From Planctomycetota bacterium (GTDB lineage Bacteria > Planctomycetota > B15-G4 > JADJEK01): a stretch of 57,165 nt of DNA. This document shows, piece by piece, positions 18,965 through 27,825 of the stretch. The notes beneath the pieces are model-generated. The model did no database searches. It had not been told where the DNA came from and worked only from the letters and a program-made list of their open reading frames with translations. The stretch spans positions 1 through 57,165 of the forward strand of contig JADJEK010000018.1 of assembly GCA_016709145.1 (NCBI GenBank), given 5' to 3'. Position numbers and translations under genes: made by a program. Within the stretch, counting starts at the first letter, position 1. The number at the start of each line of letters is the position of its first letter.

Positions 18965-20371
18965 TTACTGGAGGATGACCTCGTACGCGTCGGACATCGC
19001 GCCGATCCCGTTCGGGCTGCCAGCGTCGGCGACGAACCACTGCGTGTCGAACTTCAACCCGGCGTAGCCGGGCACCGCCGGCAACGGCAGCGGGAAGTCC
19101 GCATTGCCCGCGCTGTCGGTCGCGAACGAGAACAGCCCGTAATAGGTCGTGATGTCGACGTAGAGATTCGCGCCGGAAACGTACGGCGCCAACGGCAAGC
19201 CGAACGGCGGCGCGAGCTTGTTCTGCCCGAACACGAGCACCGCCGGGGACGACGGCTTGGCATTGCGCAAGCGGAACGCGAAGTTCGCGTCCCCGAGCAC
19301 GGGCGTCCCGCGAATGCCGGCCCGCGGACCGAGCAAGTGGCTGCCCTGCGACGCGGTGCCGAAGCGCGAGCCATGGCAGCTCTCGTACAGCAGGTCGCCG
19401 AACACGGGATAGTGATCGGCGGCCGACGCACTCGCTCCCGACGCGAGGGGGGTCAGGTTCTTGCGCATGAAGTTGCCGATCGCGGCGTCGTCGACGCCGT
19501 TGTCGACCGTCGACGAGTACGTCTCGTCCCCGAGGCGGATCGTGTTGAACGGTGTCCACACGTAATCGAGCCGGCGGCCCGACGCCGCGCGCGTCAGGTA
19601 GCACGTCGAGCAATCCTCCAACGTCGAATCGAGGTACTGCAGCGAGAGTCCGCCGATCGCCGCGATGGTGTTGAACGGGTCGTAGACCACGGGGAACGCG
19701 ATGTCGGTTCCGAGGTCGTACGACGCCGGGAGACCACTCGGCAGCGAGTTGAACGTGTTGCCGAACGGCGCGTCGTCGACGTCGTCGTTGAAGTCACCGC
19801 CGAGCACGACGTGGTGCGCGGGGTTCGCGTTCTTGTAGTTCTCGATGACCTTCTTCAGGCGCAGGATCTCGACCGCACGGCGGAACTTGTCGGTCGACGT
19901 CGAGCTGGCCTTCAAATGCACCACGAAGAACGCGACCGGCTGGCAGACCTGCGGCACGTTCACCGTGACCTGCAGGATCTCGCGCGTGATGTCGTTCGCG
20001 GTCGGGTCGCCGGAGATCGCCGGCGACGTCCACGACACATGCGACACGATCGGGTACTTCGACAGCACCGCGTTGCGCAATCCGCCGGTCAGGCTCGATG
20101 CGGCATTCGCGACGCGTGAATGTCCGTAGCCCGTCGCCGTGGCCAGCGCGGCGACCTGCGTCGCTTCGGTGTTGCCGTCGACTTCCTCGATCATGACGAC
20201 GTCGGCGTTCATGCGCTTCAGTACGTCGACCAAGCTCGTGTATCCCGCGGTCGCGGTGTCGATCCCCTCGACGTTGTAGGTCGCGACGCGGATCTTCTCG
20301 GTGGCGAGCGCGGGCGTGACGAAGAGGAGCGCGAGCCCGAGGAAGCGGGCGAGCGTGCGGATGCGGATCAT
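18965..20371 (-). CDS. Exported endonuclease/exonuclease/phosphatase-family protein
   Basis: Secreted protein of 468 residues with a cleavable signal (FLGLALLFVTPALA|TEK). The EEP domain, about residues 25-330, shows the metal-dependent phosphodiesterase motifs in order: VATYNVEG (Asn), VVMIEEVDG (Glu), GGDFNDDVDD (GDxN) and SAADHYPVFGDLL (terminal DH). It could cleave extracellular DNA, phosphoinositides or other phosphodiesters; substrate cannot be inferred. The last 110-130 residues form a beta-rich tail with GTPVLGDANFAFRLRNA, FPLPLPAVPGYAGLKFDTQ and GIGAMSDAYEVIL, in register with the tails of the neighbouring exported proteins. Start CAT 20369-20371. A TACTAT -10-like box (minus strand) lies 72 bases upstream. 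Confidence 0.87.
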   Translation of the reverse strand: MIRIRTLARFLGLALLFVTPALATEKIRVATYNVEGIDTATAGYTSLVDVLKRMNADVVMIEEVDGNTEATQVAALATATGYGHSRVANAASSLTGGLRNAVLSKYPIVSHVSWTSPAISGDPTANDITREILQVTVNVPQVCQPVAFFVVHLKASSTSTDKFRRAVEILRLKKVIENYKNANPAHHVVLGGDFNDDVDDAPFGNTFNSLPSGLPASYDLGTDIAFPVVYDPFNTIAAIGGLSLQYLDSTLEDCSTCYLTRAASGRRLDYVWTPFNTIRLGDETYSSTVDNGVDDAAIGNFMRKNLTPLASGASASAADHYPVFGDLLYESCHGSRFGTASQGSHLLGPRAGIRGTPVLGDANFAFRLRNAKPSSPAVLVFGQNKLAPPFGLPLAPYVSGANLYVDITTYYGLFSFATDSAGNADFPLPLPAVPGYAGLKFDTQWFVADAGSPNGIGAMSDAYEVILQ

Positions 20372-20442
20372 GCGGCTAGGTCCCGTAAACGAGGTTGCGG
20401 AGCGTGGCGTGGGGGGCGCACTGCGACGGGGGAAGGCGCGGA

Positions 20443-20448
20443 ATAGTA
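20443..20448 (-). promoter_or_regulatory. Possible -10 element of EEP-family gene
   Basis: TACTAT is present on the minus strand, 72 bases before the start codon at 20371; no convincing -35 hexamer is found at standard spacing. The surrounding 275-base divergent gap (20372-20646) must also hold the promoter of the gene at 20647, for which only AGGAG (20631-20635) is evident. Confidence 0.25.
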
Positions 20449-20646
20449 ACAGGCGCCCACCGCACGGGCCCGTGAAGAGTCGATCAGGCCGGGCCGAGGT
20501 TGCCGGCCGGGACTTCAGTCGAGGCCAGTCGTGGAAGTTCGGAATTGCGCCTCAAGTCGCGCCGACGGCCGTCCGATCAGAGAGCGGGACAACGCGCCGT
20601 ACGAGCCCACTCCGGCGCGACTTCGTCACCAGGAGACCTTCCCACC

Positions 20647-22053
20647 ATGTCGAGTCGATTCATCGCGACCGCGCTCGCGGCCGGCGTCCTCTCCGTGTCC
20701 GCGTCCGCCCAGATCATCGGCGGCGGATTCACCTTCGTGTATGCCACCGACGGCAGTGGCACGACGATCTCGGGTTCGAGCGGGACTCCGCTCGCGAACA
20801 TCGGACCCGGTGACGTCTTGCAGTTCGCCCCGGGCTTCGGTGTCTCCACCGAGAAGATCCACACCGCCGCGACCACCAACGCTCTGCTCGGCGACGAAGA
20901 CGGCGACGGCGATCACTTCGAGTCGATCTTCGGCGCCATCGACGCGCTCGAGTACCTGCACTACCCCGCGACGTTGGTGCCGTTCCCGTTCGGCAACCTC
21001 ACGAACTACGACTCGATCTGGTCGGTGCGCGAATCGTTCGGGGGCGCGGGAGCGTCGACCGACAACGCACCGCGCGGCGCGGCCGACGGCTCTCTGTTCC
21101 GCTTCGTCGCCAGCGCGAGCGGCAATCGCATCCACATCCTGCTCGCGGAGACCGCGATCCTCGGCGCGATCGGCCAGAGCGCGGGCGCCGGCGACGACAT
21201 CGACGTCGACGCGTTCGCTCAGGACGACATGGGCAACGTCTACCTGTCGTTCGACGAGGACGAACTCGTGAACGGCAATCCGGTCCAGGACGGCTCGGTC
21301 ATCGTGCTGCCGATCGCGGCGTTGACGGTCCAAGCCGACGGCACGATCACGGCGGTCACGCCGAACTCGGCGATCGAGATCCTGAACGAGAGCGACTTCG
21401 ACACGATGGTCGCGGCGACCGGCATCGCCGGTACGCAGCAGGTCGGCGACGTGCGCGACATGGTCATGGATCCCGGCGGCGGAACGTTCCTCGGCCGCGA
21501 TGGCGCGTTCTACCCGCACCTGATGTTCATCACCGAGAACCAGGGTCCGAACGTGTTCTCGACGAGCAACGGCGGCCGTTTCGGTGATCTGAACTTCGTC
21601 CCGACCGGCACCGTGAACTCGTCCCCGAGCACGCTCGGCTTCGCGACGTTCTCGGGCGCACTGTCCGCGCTCGCGCTGACGGACGATCGGCCGCGCGCAC
21701 TCACGTGCGACGTGTACGACGGCGAGGTCGATTGGCTCGGCGGCGAGACGCACGTCGAGTGGGACATCGGCAACTGCACGCCGAACAGCCCGGTGATCTT
21801 CATCATCGGCATCAGCCCCGGAACGCCGGGGGCGCAGACGATCTCGGCGCCGATCCTCGGCAAGGTCTACCCCGAGTTCCTGCCGATCCCGATCGTCCAC
21901 AACCTCGTGTTCACGTTGCCGTCCGACGCGAACGGCATCCTGCAGTTCAACGCGGTGCTGACCCACAGCATCTCGCCGCACGTGTTGATCGCGCAGGCGT
22001 ACGACGTCGGCACCGATCAGCTCGGCGCACCCGGCGCGATGTGGTTCCCGTGA
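20647..22053 (+). CDS. Exported protein of unknown function with C-terminal beta module
   Basis: A 468-residue exported protein; signal peptide MSSRFIATALAAGVLSVSASA|QIIGG. No catalytic family was recognised. The body is acidic, rich in Gly, Asp and beta-forming residues, and has features of a secreted propeller-like or cell-surface protein, for example DEDGDGDHFESIFGAIDALEY, DDMGNVYLSFDEDEL and GQSAGAGDDIDVDAF. The final section after ALTCDVYDGEVDW contains NSPVIFIIGISPG, a central Pro-rich LGKVYPEFLPIPI and a DANGILQFNAVL / VLIAQAYDVG ending, which matches the tail pattern of the adjacent exported proteins. AGGAG at 20631-20635 precedes ATG 20647. Convergent with the next gene across a strong hairpin. 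Confidence 0.75.
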   Translation: MSSRFIATALAAGVLSVSASAQIIGGGFTFVYATDGSGTTISGSSGTPLANIGPGDVLQFAPGFGVSTEKIHTAATTNALLGDEDGDGDHFESIFGAIDALEYLHYPATLVPFPFGNLTNYDSIWSVRESFGGAGASTDNAPRGAADGSLFRFVASASGNRIHILLAETAILGAIGQSAGAGDDIDVDAFAQDDMGNVYLSFDEDELVNGNPVQDGSVIVLPIAALTVQADGTITAVTPNSAIEILNESDFDTMVAATGIAGTQQVGDVRDMVMDPGGGTFLGRDGAFYPHLMFITENQGPNVFSTSNGGRFGDLNFVPTGTVNSSPSTLGFATFSGALSALALTDDRPRALTCDVYDGEVDWLGGETHVEWDIGNCTPNSPVIFIIGISPGTPGAQTISAPILGKVYPEFLPIPIVHNLVFTLPSDANGILQFNAVLTHSISPHVLIAQAYDVGTDQLGAPGAMWFP

Positions 22054-22112
22054 ACGACATGCGGCTCGCGCATCGCGCGCGCTGAACGCAGAGCGATCCA
22101 CGCGATTCGAAT

Positions 22113-22153
22113 GCGAGGGCCCGCACGGTCGAACCGACCGCGCGGGCCCTTGC
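22113..22153. terminator. Long hairpin between convergent genes
   Basis: Arms 22113-22131 and 22135-22153 pair over 19 positions with one G-U and one A-C mismatch and a 3-base loop. It sits between two convergent genes ending at 22053 and 22174, so it probably terminates both; no T-run follows. Confidence 0.6.
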
Positions 22154-22173
22154 GCTTCGATCGGATCTCGCCG

Positions 22174-24603
22174 CTACGAGCCGAACGTGATCGACAGCCC
22201 GTTGGTCTGCGCCGTGTGATAGAAGCCCGCCGCGCCGGGATCGAACCAGATCGCCTGCATCAAGAACGTGACGCCGCACAAGGACGCGTTCTCCGCGAGT
22301 GGGACCGGCAGGAACAGGCGACCAGCCGCATCGAGCGGCGGCAGGCCGACGTTGAACAACGGATTCACGAGGATCTGCCCGCCGTCGAACGGCAAAGCCA
22401 AGGGTTGCAAGCCCACGAACAACAGCGGCAGCGCGCCCGGCAAGCCGAACCCGATCGTGACCAGGAAGTTCGTCGACGGCACGATCGGTTGATTCAGTGA
22501 GCCCAATTGCGGGATGCCGGCCGTGCCGGCCTTGCCGGTGCCGTAGGGCTGGACGACGGGCGCTTGCGGGCAGAGCTTCGCGCGCACCATGCCGACGAAG
22601 CCGTCGCTGCTCCCGAGCGGAGCGGTCTGGAACGCGCCACTCGTGGTCGGCAGGTCGGCGGACGTCGAGCGACCCGCGAACATCAGAGCATTGGTCGGCG
22701 ACAAGCCACAGGCGTGCGCCTCGTCGAACCCACTGCCGCCGAAGTACGTCGATTCGGCCAGCGTCGCGAGTGCCGGCTTGAACTTGGTCACGAACGCATC
22801 ACCGTTGCCGTTGTAGCTCGCGTCGAACGCCAACGACGTCGCAGGGAATCCGGCCGCATCGACGCGGCCGACGACGAGCGCTTGTCCGATCGAGTCGATG
22901 CGCACCGCGAGCGCGCGTTCGTCGCCCGGCGAACCCAAGTACGTGCCCGCGCTGAACGCGCCCGCGCCGGTCCATTGCGCGACGTAGGCGTCGTCGCCGC
23001 CGTTGAAGAACGGGTCGTAGGCGGCGGCAGCGGGCATGTCGAGCGAACGGGTGCGACCGCAGACGACGATCGTGTTCGTGCCGAACGTCGCAACCGATTC
23101 CAACACGTCCGGTTCGGTGCCGCCGACGTACGTCGAGAACACCAACTGCCCGTCGGTCGCAGCGACGCGCGTGAGAAAGCCGTCGTTGAGCCCGCCACCG
23201 AAGCTCGCGTCGAACGCGGCGAGCGTCGGCCAGTCGCTCGAATCCGTGCGACCGACGACGATCGCGTCGTTCCCGAGCGCCGCGATCCCGCGCGCTTCGT
23301 CGACCGAAGTCCCGCCGAGGTACGTCGAGAACGTTTGCGCGGTCGCGGTCGCATTGAGTCCGCAGGCGAACGCGTCGGGTGACGCGGGGCCACCTTGGAA
23401 CGTCGTGTCGAACGCGTTCGGAGTGACCGGGAAGTCCACCGACGCCGTCACTCCGGCGAGCAGCACGCTGCCGTTGCCCGCGATCGCGATGCCGCGGACG
23501 TCGTCGAACTGGCCACCGCCGAGGAACGTGCTCACACCGAGCGGACTGCCCGGGCCATCGATGCGCGCGACGAACCCGTCGCCATTGCCGCCGTAGCTCG
23601 TGTCGAACGCACCCGACGTCGTCGGGAAGTTGGTCGAGTCCGTGCGCCCGGCGATCCACACGCGACCCAGTCCGTCCAGAGCCAACGCCGTCGCCGCATC
23701 GCTGCCGGAGCCGCCGAGGAACGTCGCCCAACTCAGCGTCTTGCCGTCCGCGCCCAGCGCCGCGATGAACGCGTCCTCGAACGGGAAGCTCGAGCTGTTG
23801 TCGAACGGCACACCCGCGAGCGGCAGATTCGTCGACCAGGTCGATCCGGCGACCACGAGTCCGCCGGAAGGCGCGATGACGAGCGCGGTGATGTCGTCGA
23901 AGTCCGAACCGCCGTAGCGCGTCGCGAACTCGAGCCCGGGATCGACGCGCACGCCGAGATCGTCCGGCGCGGCGTCGACGACGAAGCGCACCGCTTGCTC
24001 ACCGTCGCGCTCGAAGCGCGAGCACAGCGGTCGCGGCGTCGACTCCCGAGTGAACGAACGCGGAGCGCGGTGCAGCAAGCGTCCGGCGGGCGATTCGAGC
24101 TCGAGAGCGCCGTCGTCGCGGATGCGGATCGCCGATGCACCGTCGATCGTGCATCGAAACGTCGAGACGTCGATGCCCGCTCGCGCTTCGACGTCGTAGG
24201 CCAGACCATCCGGATCGGTGCGCACGACCACGTCGATGCCCGGTTCGACGTCGCGATAGCGCACGCGCGAGTACGCGCGCAACGATGCGGGTTCGTCGCC
24301 GACTCGCGTGAGGTTCGCCGACTCCGCGTCGCCGTCGGCGACCGGCGCGACGTTCGAGGAGAACTCGAAGCGAATGCGTGCGGAGCCGTCGCGTCCGTCG
24401 TGCATCCACACGTCCAGGCCGCCCGGCCCGAGTACGAGCGCGGCATCACCCGCGGGAGCGACGAACTGGCCCGGGGCTCGCTCGATCAATCCGAAACCGG
24501 CGAGCAACGGCCGCGGTGGGGCGGCCGCGGCGCACGGCGTCACGGTGAGCGCGGCGAGGATGGCGGTCGGGAGCAGAGCGATCGCACGAGAACGGAGTTG
24601 CAT
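22174..24603 (-). CDS. Exported SBBP-repeat beta-propeller protein
   Basis: Large secreted protein of 809 residues with an N-terminal signal (ALLPTAILAALTVTPCAAAA). Residues about 35-240 resemble the N-terminal domain that usually precedes SBBP repeats: GQFVAPAGDAALVLGPGG, YRDVEPGIDVVVRTDPDGLAYDVEARAG. It is followed by about eight SBBP-type (PF06739-like) propeller blades, each with the pattern G(G/S)SGSDAATALALDGLGRVWIAGRT and FDTSYGGNGDGFVAR. The C-terminal 120 residues, from YGTGKAGTAG, form the beta-rich tail shared with the flanking exported proteins. There is no transmembrane anchor. A structural or adhesive surface role is usual for such proteins; no enzyme activity is implied. Minus-strand start CAT 24601-24603. 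Confidence 0.88.
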   Translation of the reverse strand: MQLRSRAIALLPTAILAALTVTPCAAAAPPRPLLAGFGLIERAPGQFVAPAGDAALVLGPGGLDVWMHDGRDGSARIRFEFSSNVAPVADGDAESANLTRVGDEPASLRAYSRVRYRDVEPGIDVVVRTDPDGLAYDVEARAGIDVSTFRCTIDGASAIRIRDDGALELESPAGRLLHRAPRSFTRESTPRPLCSRFERDGEQAVRFVVDAAPDDLGVRVDPGLEFATRYGGSDFDDITALVIAPSGGLVVAGSTWSTNLPLAGVPFDNSSSFPFEDAFIAALGADGKTLSWATFLGGSGSDAATALALDGLGRVWIAGRTDSTNFPTTSGAFDTSYGGNGDGFVARIDGPGSPLGVSTFLGGGQFDDVRGIAIAGNGSVLLAGVTASVDFPVTPNAFDTTFQGGPASPDAFACGLNATATAQTFSTYLGGTSVDEARGIAALGNDAIVVGRTDSSDWPTLAAFDASFGGGLNDGFLTRVAATDGQLVFSTYVGGTEPDVLESVATFGTNTIVVCGRTRSLDMPAAAAYDPFFNGGDDAYVAQWTGAGAFSAGTYLGSPGDERALAVRIDSIGQALVVGRVDAAGFPATSLAFDASYNGNGDAFVTKFKPALATLAESTYFGGSGFDEAHACGLSPTNALMFAGRSTSADLPTTSGAFQTAPLGSSDGFVGMVRAKLCPQAPVVQPYGTGKAGTAGIPQLGSLNQPIVPSTNFLVTIGFGLPGALPLLFVGLQPLALPFDGGQILVNPLFNVGLPPLDAAGRLFLPVPLAENASLCGVTFLMQAIWFDPGAAGFYHTAQTNGLSITFGS

Positions 24604-24686
24604 GCGCGAGCTTGGACGTCGCGACGGACCGCGAAGGTCCTTCGATCTCGACTGGATGTCGTCCGTGCTGCATCGGTGGAATGCGA

Positions 24687-24723
24687 CGCACCCCGCCCGG
24701 GCACGAGGCCCGAGCGGGGTGCG
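24687..24723 (-). terminator. Terminator hairpin after exported-protein gene
   Basis: A 10-bp stem (24687-24696 with 24714-24723) with an inner 5-bp stem (24698-24702/24708-24712) lies 50 bases beyond the stop codon of the minus-strand gene ending at 24772. No T-tract is seen. Confidence 0.5.
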
Positions 24724-24771
24724 AGGCGACCCGGACGGCGTCCGTCCGTGTCGTTCAGGAGCGCTTCGTGA

Positions 24772-27150
24772 TCACTGGACGATCAGCGACAGACCGTTCG
24801 TGTTCGAGAACAGCGACGGAACGCCCGGATCCGACACGAATGCCTGCATGGTGAACGCGAACCCGGTCGGCAGCGTGTTCGGCACCGTGACCGGGACCGC
24901 GATCGCACCATTGCCGGCGCCAGCGCCGAACAACGGCAGCGTGAAGTAGCTCGGCAACAGCGGGGCGATGTTCAGCGTGCAAGGCGGGAACATCGGGGCC
25001 GAAGCTCCGCCCAGACCGAAGAACACGATCGCGAACGAGCCGCCGAGGCCCTTCTCGATCTTGAGCGTCACGTTCTGGTTCGGCGCGAACAGGCCGTCCA
25101 TCGACAGCACCGGCGTGAAGCCGCCGCTGCCCGAGCAACCCGAGCCGTACTTCTGCGTGCCGTTGTTCGTGATCGGCGAGAGGTAGATCATCGTGCGATA
25201 GCGTTCGTCGGTCGAGCCCAGCACCGTCTGGCAATCGACGTAGTCGCCGAACAAGTCGACGTCGTACGTGATCGATGCCGACAGCGCCATGCCGCCGAGG
25301 TGACGCACGTCGCCGGCGCCGAACGCCGTCGGATCGGCGCCGAGGTGCGCCTCTTCCGAGATGTTCTGCGACCACGCCGTGTCCGACGCCACCGAGTTCG
25401 AGTCGGCGATCGGCAGATCCGAGATCTGCCACTGCAGACCCGAGTTCATGCCCTGGTGCACGTCGCCGCGCTTGGTCACGAGTTCGAGGTCGAACTTGAA
25501 CGTCGTCGGGTCGTAGACCGCGCGCAGCAAGCCCGTGGTCAACTCGTTGTTGGCGAACAACTCGACCGCGGAGCTGAACCAGACGTTGCCACCGGCGTCG
25601 ATCATCGGACCGGACACCGACGGACCGCCCGGCGTCGGGGCGACCTTCGACAGTTCGCACATCTGGCCGATCACGTTCCCACCGGGCGACGGGCCGTCGA
25701 GGATCGGCTTACCGCCTTGAGTCACCGAACCGTCCTGGTATCCCGCCATCGTCCACGCCGACGCGCCGGCCGGAGTGACTCGGCAGACCGCGATGTAGTT
25801 GATGCCGTAGGCGTGGTTCGAGCCCGCGCCGGTCGGATGATCGACCTCGGCCGCGACCAGCAGGTTGCCGGCGGGGTCGAGGTTGATGGCGACCTGGCCC
25901 GTGCCGCCCTGGTTGCCGACCTGGCTGTGGTAGTGGTCGAACTCGTTCGGGCCCGGACCGAGGTTCGAGAAGCCGGTCGAGTTGTCGGTGACGGTGCCCG
26001 GCAGGATCAGTTCCATCGCGCCGGTCACGACGCCGTTCGGCCCAAGTCCGAACACGAGCAAGCGATCGGTCGGGGCCGCGGAACCCTTCGCCAAGACCGC
26101 GGCGATGCCGTGGGTCGAGTTCAGGAACGCGAAGTTCTTCGAGCAGTAGCTGAGGTTGCCGCGGTGGTCCGTGGTCGTGCCGGTCAGGTGACTGAGGTCG
26201 GACACGACGGTCGCGAAGTCGTCACCGCGCACGTACTGCTTGTTGAAGTTCGTCCCGATCAAGTACGGCAGGCCACCGGTGACCGAGGCCGGCATGATCG
26301 ACGGCGGGTTGCCGTTGGTCGCGTTGTTGCGCCACAGCCACTTGGTCGTGCCGGGATCGAACGCGCCACCGGCGAGGTAGTCGTTCGAGATCACGTTGCG
26401 CACGGCCGAGTTGCGCGCCTGGCTGGCGACCATGAACAGGTTGTTGTCGCCGCTCGCGAGGAACGGCAGCAGGCCACAGCTTCCGGAGTGGGCCGGGCTG
26501 GTGCCGAAGCCGTCGGTGCGGAACGTCAGGTTGCCGTCCTCGTCGACCGCGCCGGTGTAGGTGTTGCCCGTGCTGCCGGTCGCGTCACAGCCGTTGACGG
26601 CGGCTTGGATGCGCTTCACGTAGAGGCGCGTCGGGTTCTCCGGATCGACGTTCACGAGCGCGGAGACCACGCCCTGGTAGTTGCCGCCGAAGCCGGTCAC
26701 GCCGCTCTCCGCGAACACCGTCGCGAACTGATGACCGCTGAGGTCGGACGTGCTGACGGTGCTCGGGGCGTCGTTGATCGCGGGGTCGTTGTTCACGCCG
26801 AAACCCGGCGCGTTCCACTCGGCATACGCGGCCGAAGCGAACGGAACGCCCTTCGCGGTGCGACGCGACATTCCCGAGCCGGCCATCAAACTGGTGAAGA
26901 ACGTCGGGCTGCTCTTGCCGGCCTTGACGATCGGAGCGATGCCGAACACGTTGCCCCACGAGGTGGTGAGGGTCGTCATGTCGACGACGTACGAGTTCTC
27001 CTGCTCGGACCCATTGACGGCCGCGCCGTCGTCCCACGGCGACACGGCATCGCCGGGAAGACACCCGGTCTTCGACACGGAATCCTGCGCGGCGCAGGGG
27101 AGCGCGAGCGCGGGCGAGACGAGCGCGAGGACGATCCATTTCGAGATCAT
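24772..27150 (-). CDS. Large exported protein of unknown function with C-terminal beta module
   Basis: A 792-residue exported protein with signal MISKWIVLALVSPALALPCAAQ. The body contains no motif I can attach to a named family; it reads like a repetitive beta structure with pieces such as DNNLFMVASQARNSAVRN, AINLDPAGNLLVAAEVDH and GPMIDAGGNVWFSSAVEL, that are reminiscent of propeller blades. A Cys-rich linker YGSGCSGSGGFTP then leads into a C-terminal module of about 120 residues ending NTNGLSLIVQ, which aligns well by eye with the end of the SBBP protein (TNGLSITFGS). I take ATG 27148-27150 as the start: it gives a good signal peptide, and GGGAGG lies about 11 bases upstream. An upstream extension of 39 residues would hide the signal. 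Confidence 0.75.
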   Translation of the reverse strand: MISKWIVLALVSPALALPCAAQDSVSKTGCLPGDAVSPWDDGAAVNGSEQENSYVVDMTTLTTSWGNVFGIAPIVKAGKSSPTFFTSLMAGSGMSRRTAKGVPFASAAYAEWNAPGFGVNNDPAINDAPSTVSTSDLSGHQFATVFAESGVTGFGGNYQGVVSALVNVDPENPTRLYVKRIQAAVNGCDATGSTGNTYTGAVDEDGNLTFRTDGFGTSPAHSGSCGLLPFLASGDNNLFMVASQARNSAVRNVISNDYLAGGAFDPGTTKWLWRNNATNGNPPSIMPASVTGGLPYLIGTNFNKQYVRGDDFATVVSDLSHLTGTTTDHRGNLSYCSKNFAFLNSTHGIAAVLAKGSAAPTDRLLVFGLGPNGVVTGAMELILPGTVTDNSTGFSNLGPGPNEFDHYHSQVGNQGGTGQVAINLDPAGNLLVAAEVDHPTGAGSNHAYGINYIAVCRVTPAGASAWTMAGYQDGSVTQGGKPILDGPSPGGNVIGQMCELSKVAPTPGGPSVSGPMIDAGGNVWFSSAVELFANNELTTGLLRAVYDPTTFKFDLELVTKRGDVHQGMNSGLQWQISDLPIADSNSVASDTAWSQNISEEAHLGADPTAFGAGDVRHLGGMALSASITYDVDLFGDYVDCQTVLGSTDERYRTMIYLSPITNNGTQKYGSGCSGSGGFTPVLSMDGLFAPNQNVTLKIEKGLGGSFAIVFFGLGGASAPMFPPCTLNIAPLLPSYFTLPLFGAGAGNGAIAVPVTVPNTLPTGFAFTMQAFVSDPGVPSLFSNTNGLSLIVQ

Positions 27151-27464
27151 GTGCTGGACAACCTCCCTGATGACGCCAGTGGACGATGCCGATTGGCGGT
27201 GGATGGACCGGAGCCGACTCACGGGGAAGCGAGATCGGCCCGATGGGAACGTGTGGCTAGGAGACACTCCGACGTGCCCGGGCGAATGTAGAGCCGGTCA
27301 ACCTTCTGGCAAGATGCGCCGTCGATGCCGGGTGGCTCGGATCGCCCCGGGAAGTGGGGGCGGCCGGTCGTGCCTGGCCGAGCGTTTTGGCTCCGTCACT
27401 CCGCCGTCCCGGACCGATCGCGCGCCGGGCAGCTTCCTTCGACCCACCCCAGGAGTCCCGATCG
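27151..27464. other. Divergent intergenic region
   Basis: This 314-base stretch separates the minus-strand exported-protein gene from the small plus-strand gene. It contains the promoter candidate at 27285-27312 and, near its right edge, AGGAG (27451-27455) for the gene at 27465. A leader of about 125 bases would precede the minus-strand gene; I see no riboswitch or hairpin of note in it. Confidence 0.4.
27285..27312 (-). promoter_or_regulatory. Sigma-70-like promoter of exported-protein gene
   Basis: On the minus strand, TTGCCA (27307-27312) and TACATT (27285-27290) are 16 bases apart, close to the sigma-70 consensus. The gene begins at 27150, so the transcript would have a leader of roughly 125-130 bases. 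Confidence 0.45.
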
Positions 27465-27731
27465 ATGAGCCTGATCAACTGGATCTTCGACATCTACCAG
27501 CACACGCGGATCAGCGATCTGGCGCGTGAGAACGAGCGCCTGCGCGCGGTCCGCGTCAACGACGGCGCGGCCGATCTGGCGCCGACGGTCGGCCAATTGT
27601 GTCTCGCGGTGAAGGCGCTGAAGCAAGTGCTCGTCGACAAGGGCATCGTGACCGATGCCGAACTGATGCGCCTGGTCGAACGCATCGACGAGGCCGACGG
27701 GAAACGTGACGGCCAATCGCCGTCGGCGTGA
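27465..27731 (+). CDS. Small conserved-looking helical protein
   Basis: An 88-residue protein, not assigned to a family. It begins with an amphipathic hydrophobic stretch, MSLINWIFDIYQHTRISDL, followed by a coiled-coil-like segment (ARENERLRAVR), then a helical pair containing LCLAVKALKQVLVDKGIVTDAELMRLVERID and a charged tail. The start is well defined: AGGAG at 27451-27455, nine bases before ATG 27465. Codon usage and the third-position GC match the neighbours, which supports translation. It lies 94 bases before the sigma-factor gene on the same strand and may share its transcript. Function unknown. Confidence 0.7.
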   Translation: MSLINWIFDIYQHTRISDLARENERLRAVRVNDGAADLAPTVGQLCLAVKALKQVLVDKGIVTDAELMRLVERIDEADGKRDGQSPSA

Positions 27732-27825
27732 CGCGGGGTCGGGCGCGGTGCGCGCTCGGACCGGAAATCCTGGGGAGTTCGGGAACCTCGTGCGCGGCCG
27801 TCGCCTTCAAGGGACGTCACGACCG

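Noticed and set aside
18302..19067. Protein-coding region in the palindrome island
   Set aside because: The frames consist of translated hairpins and repeat units, and no ribosome site or domain is seen.
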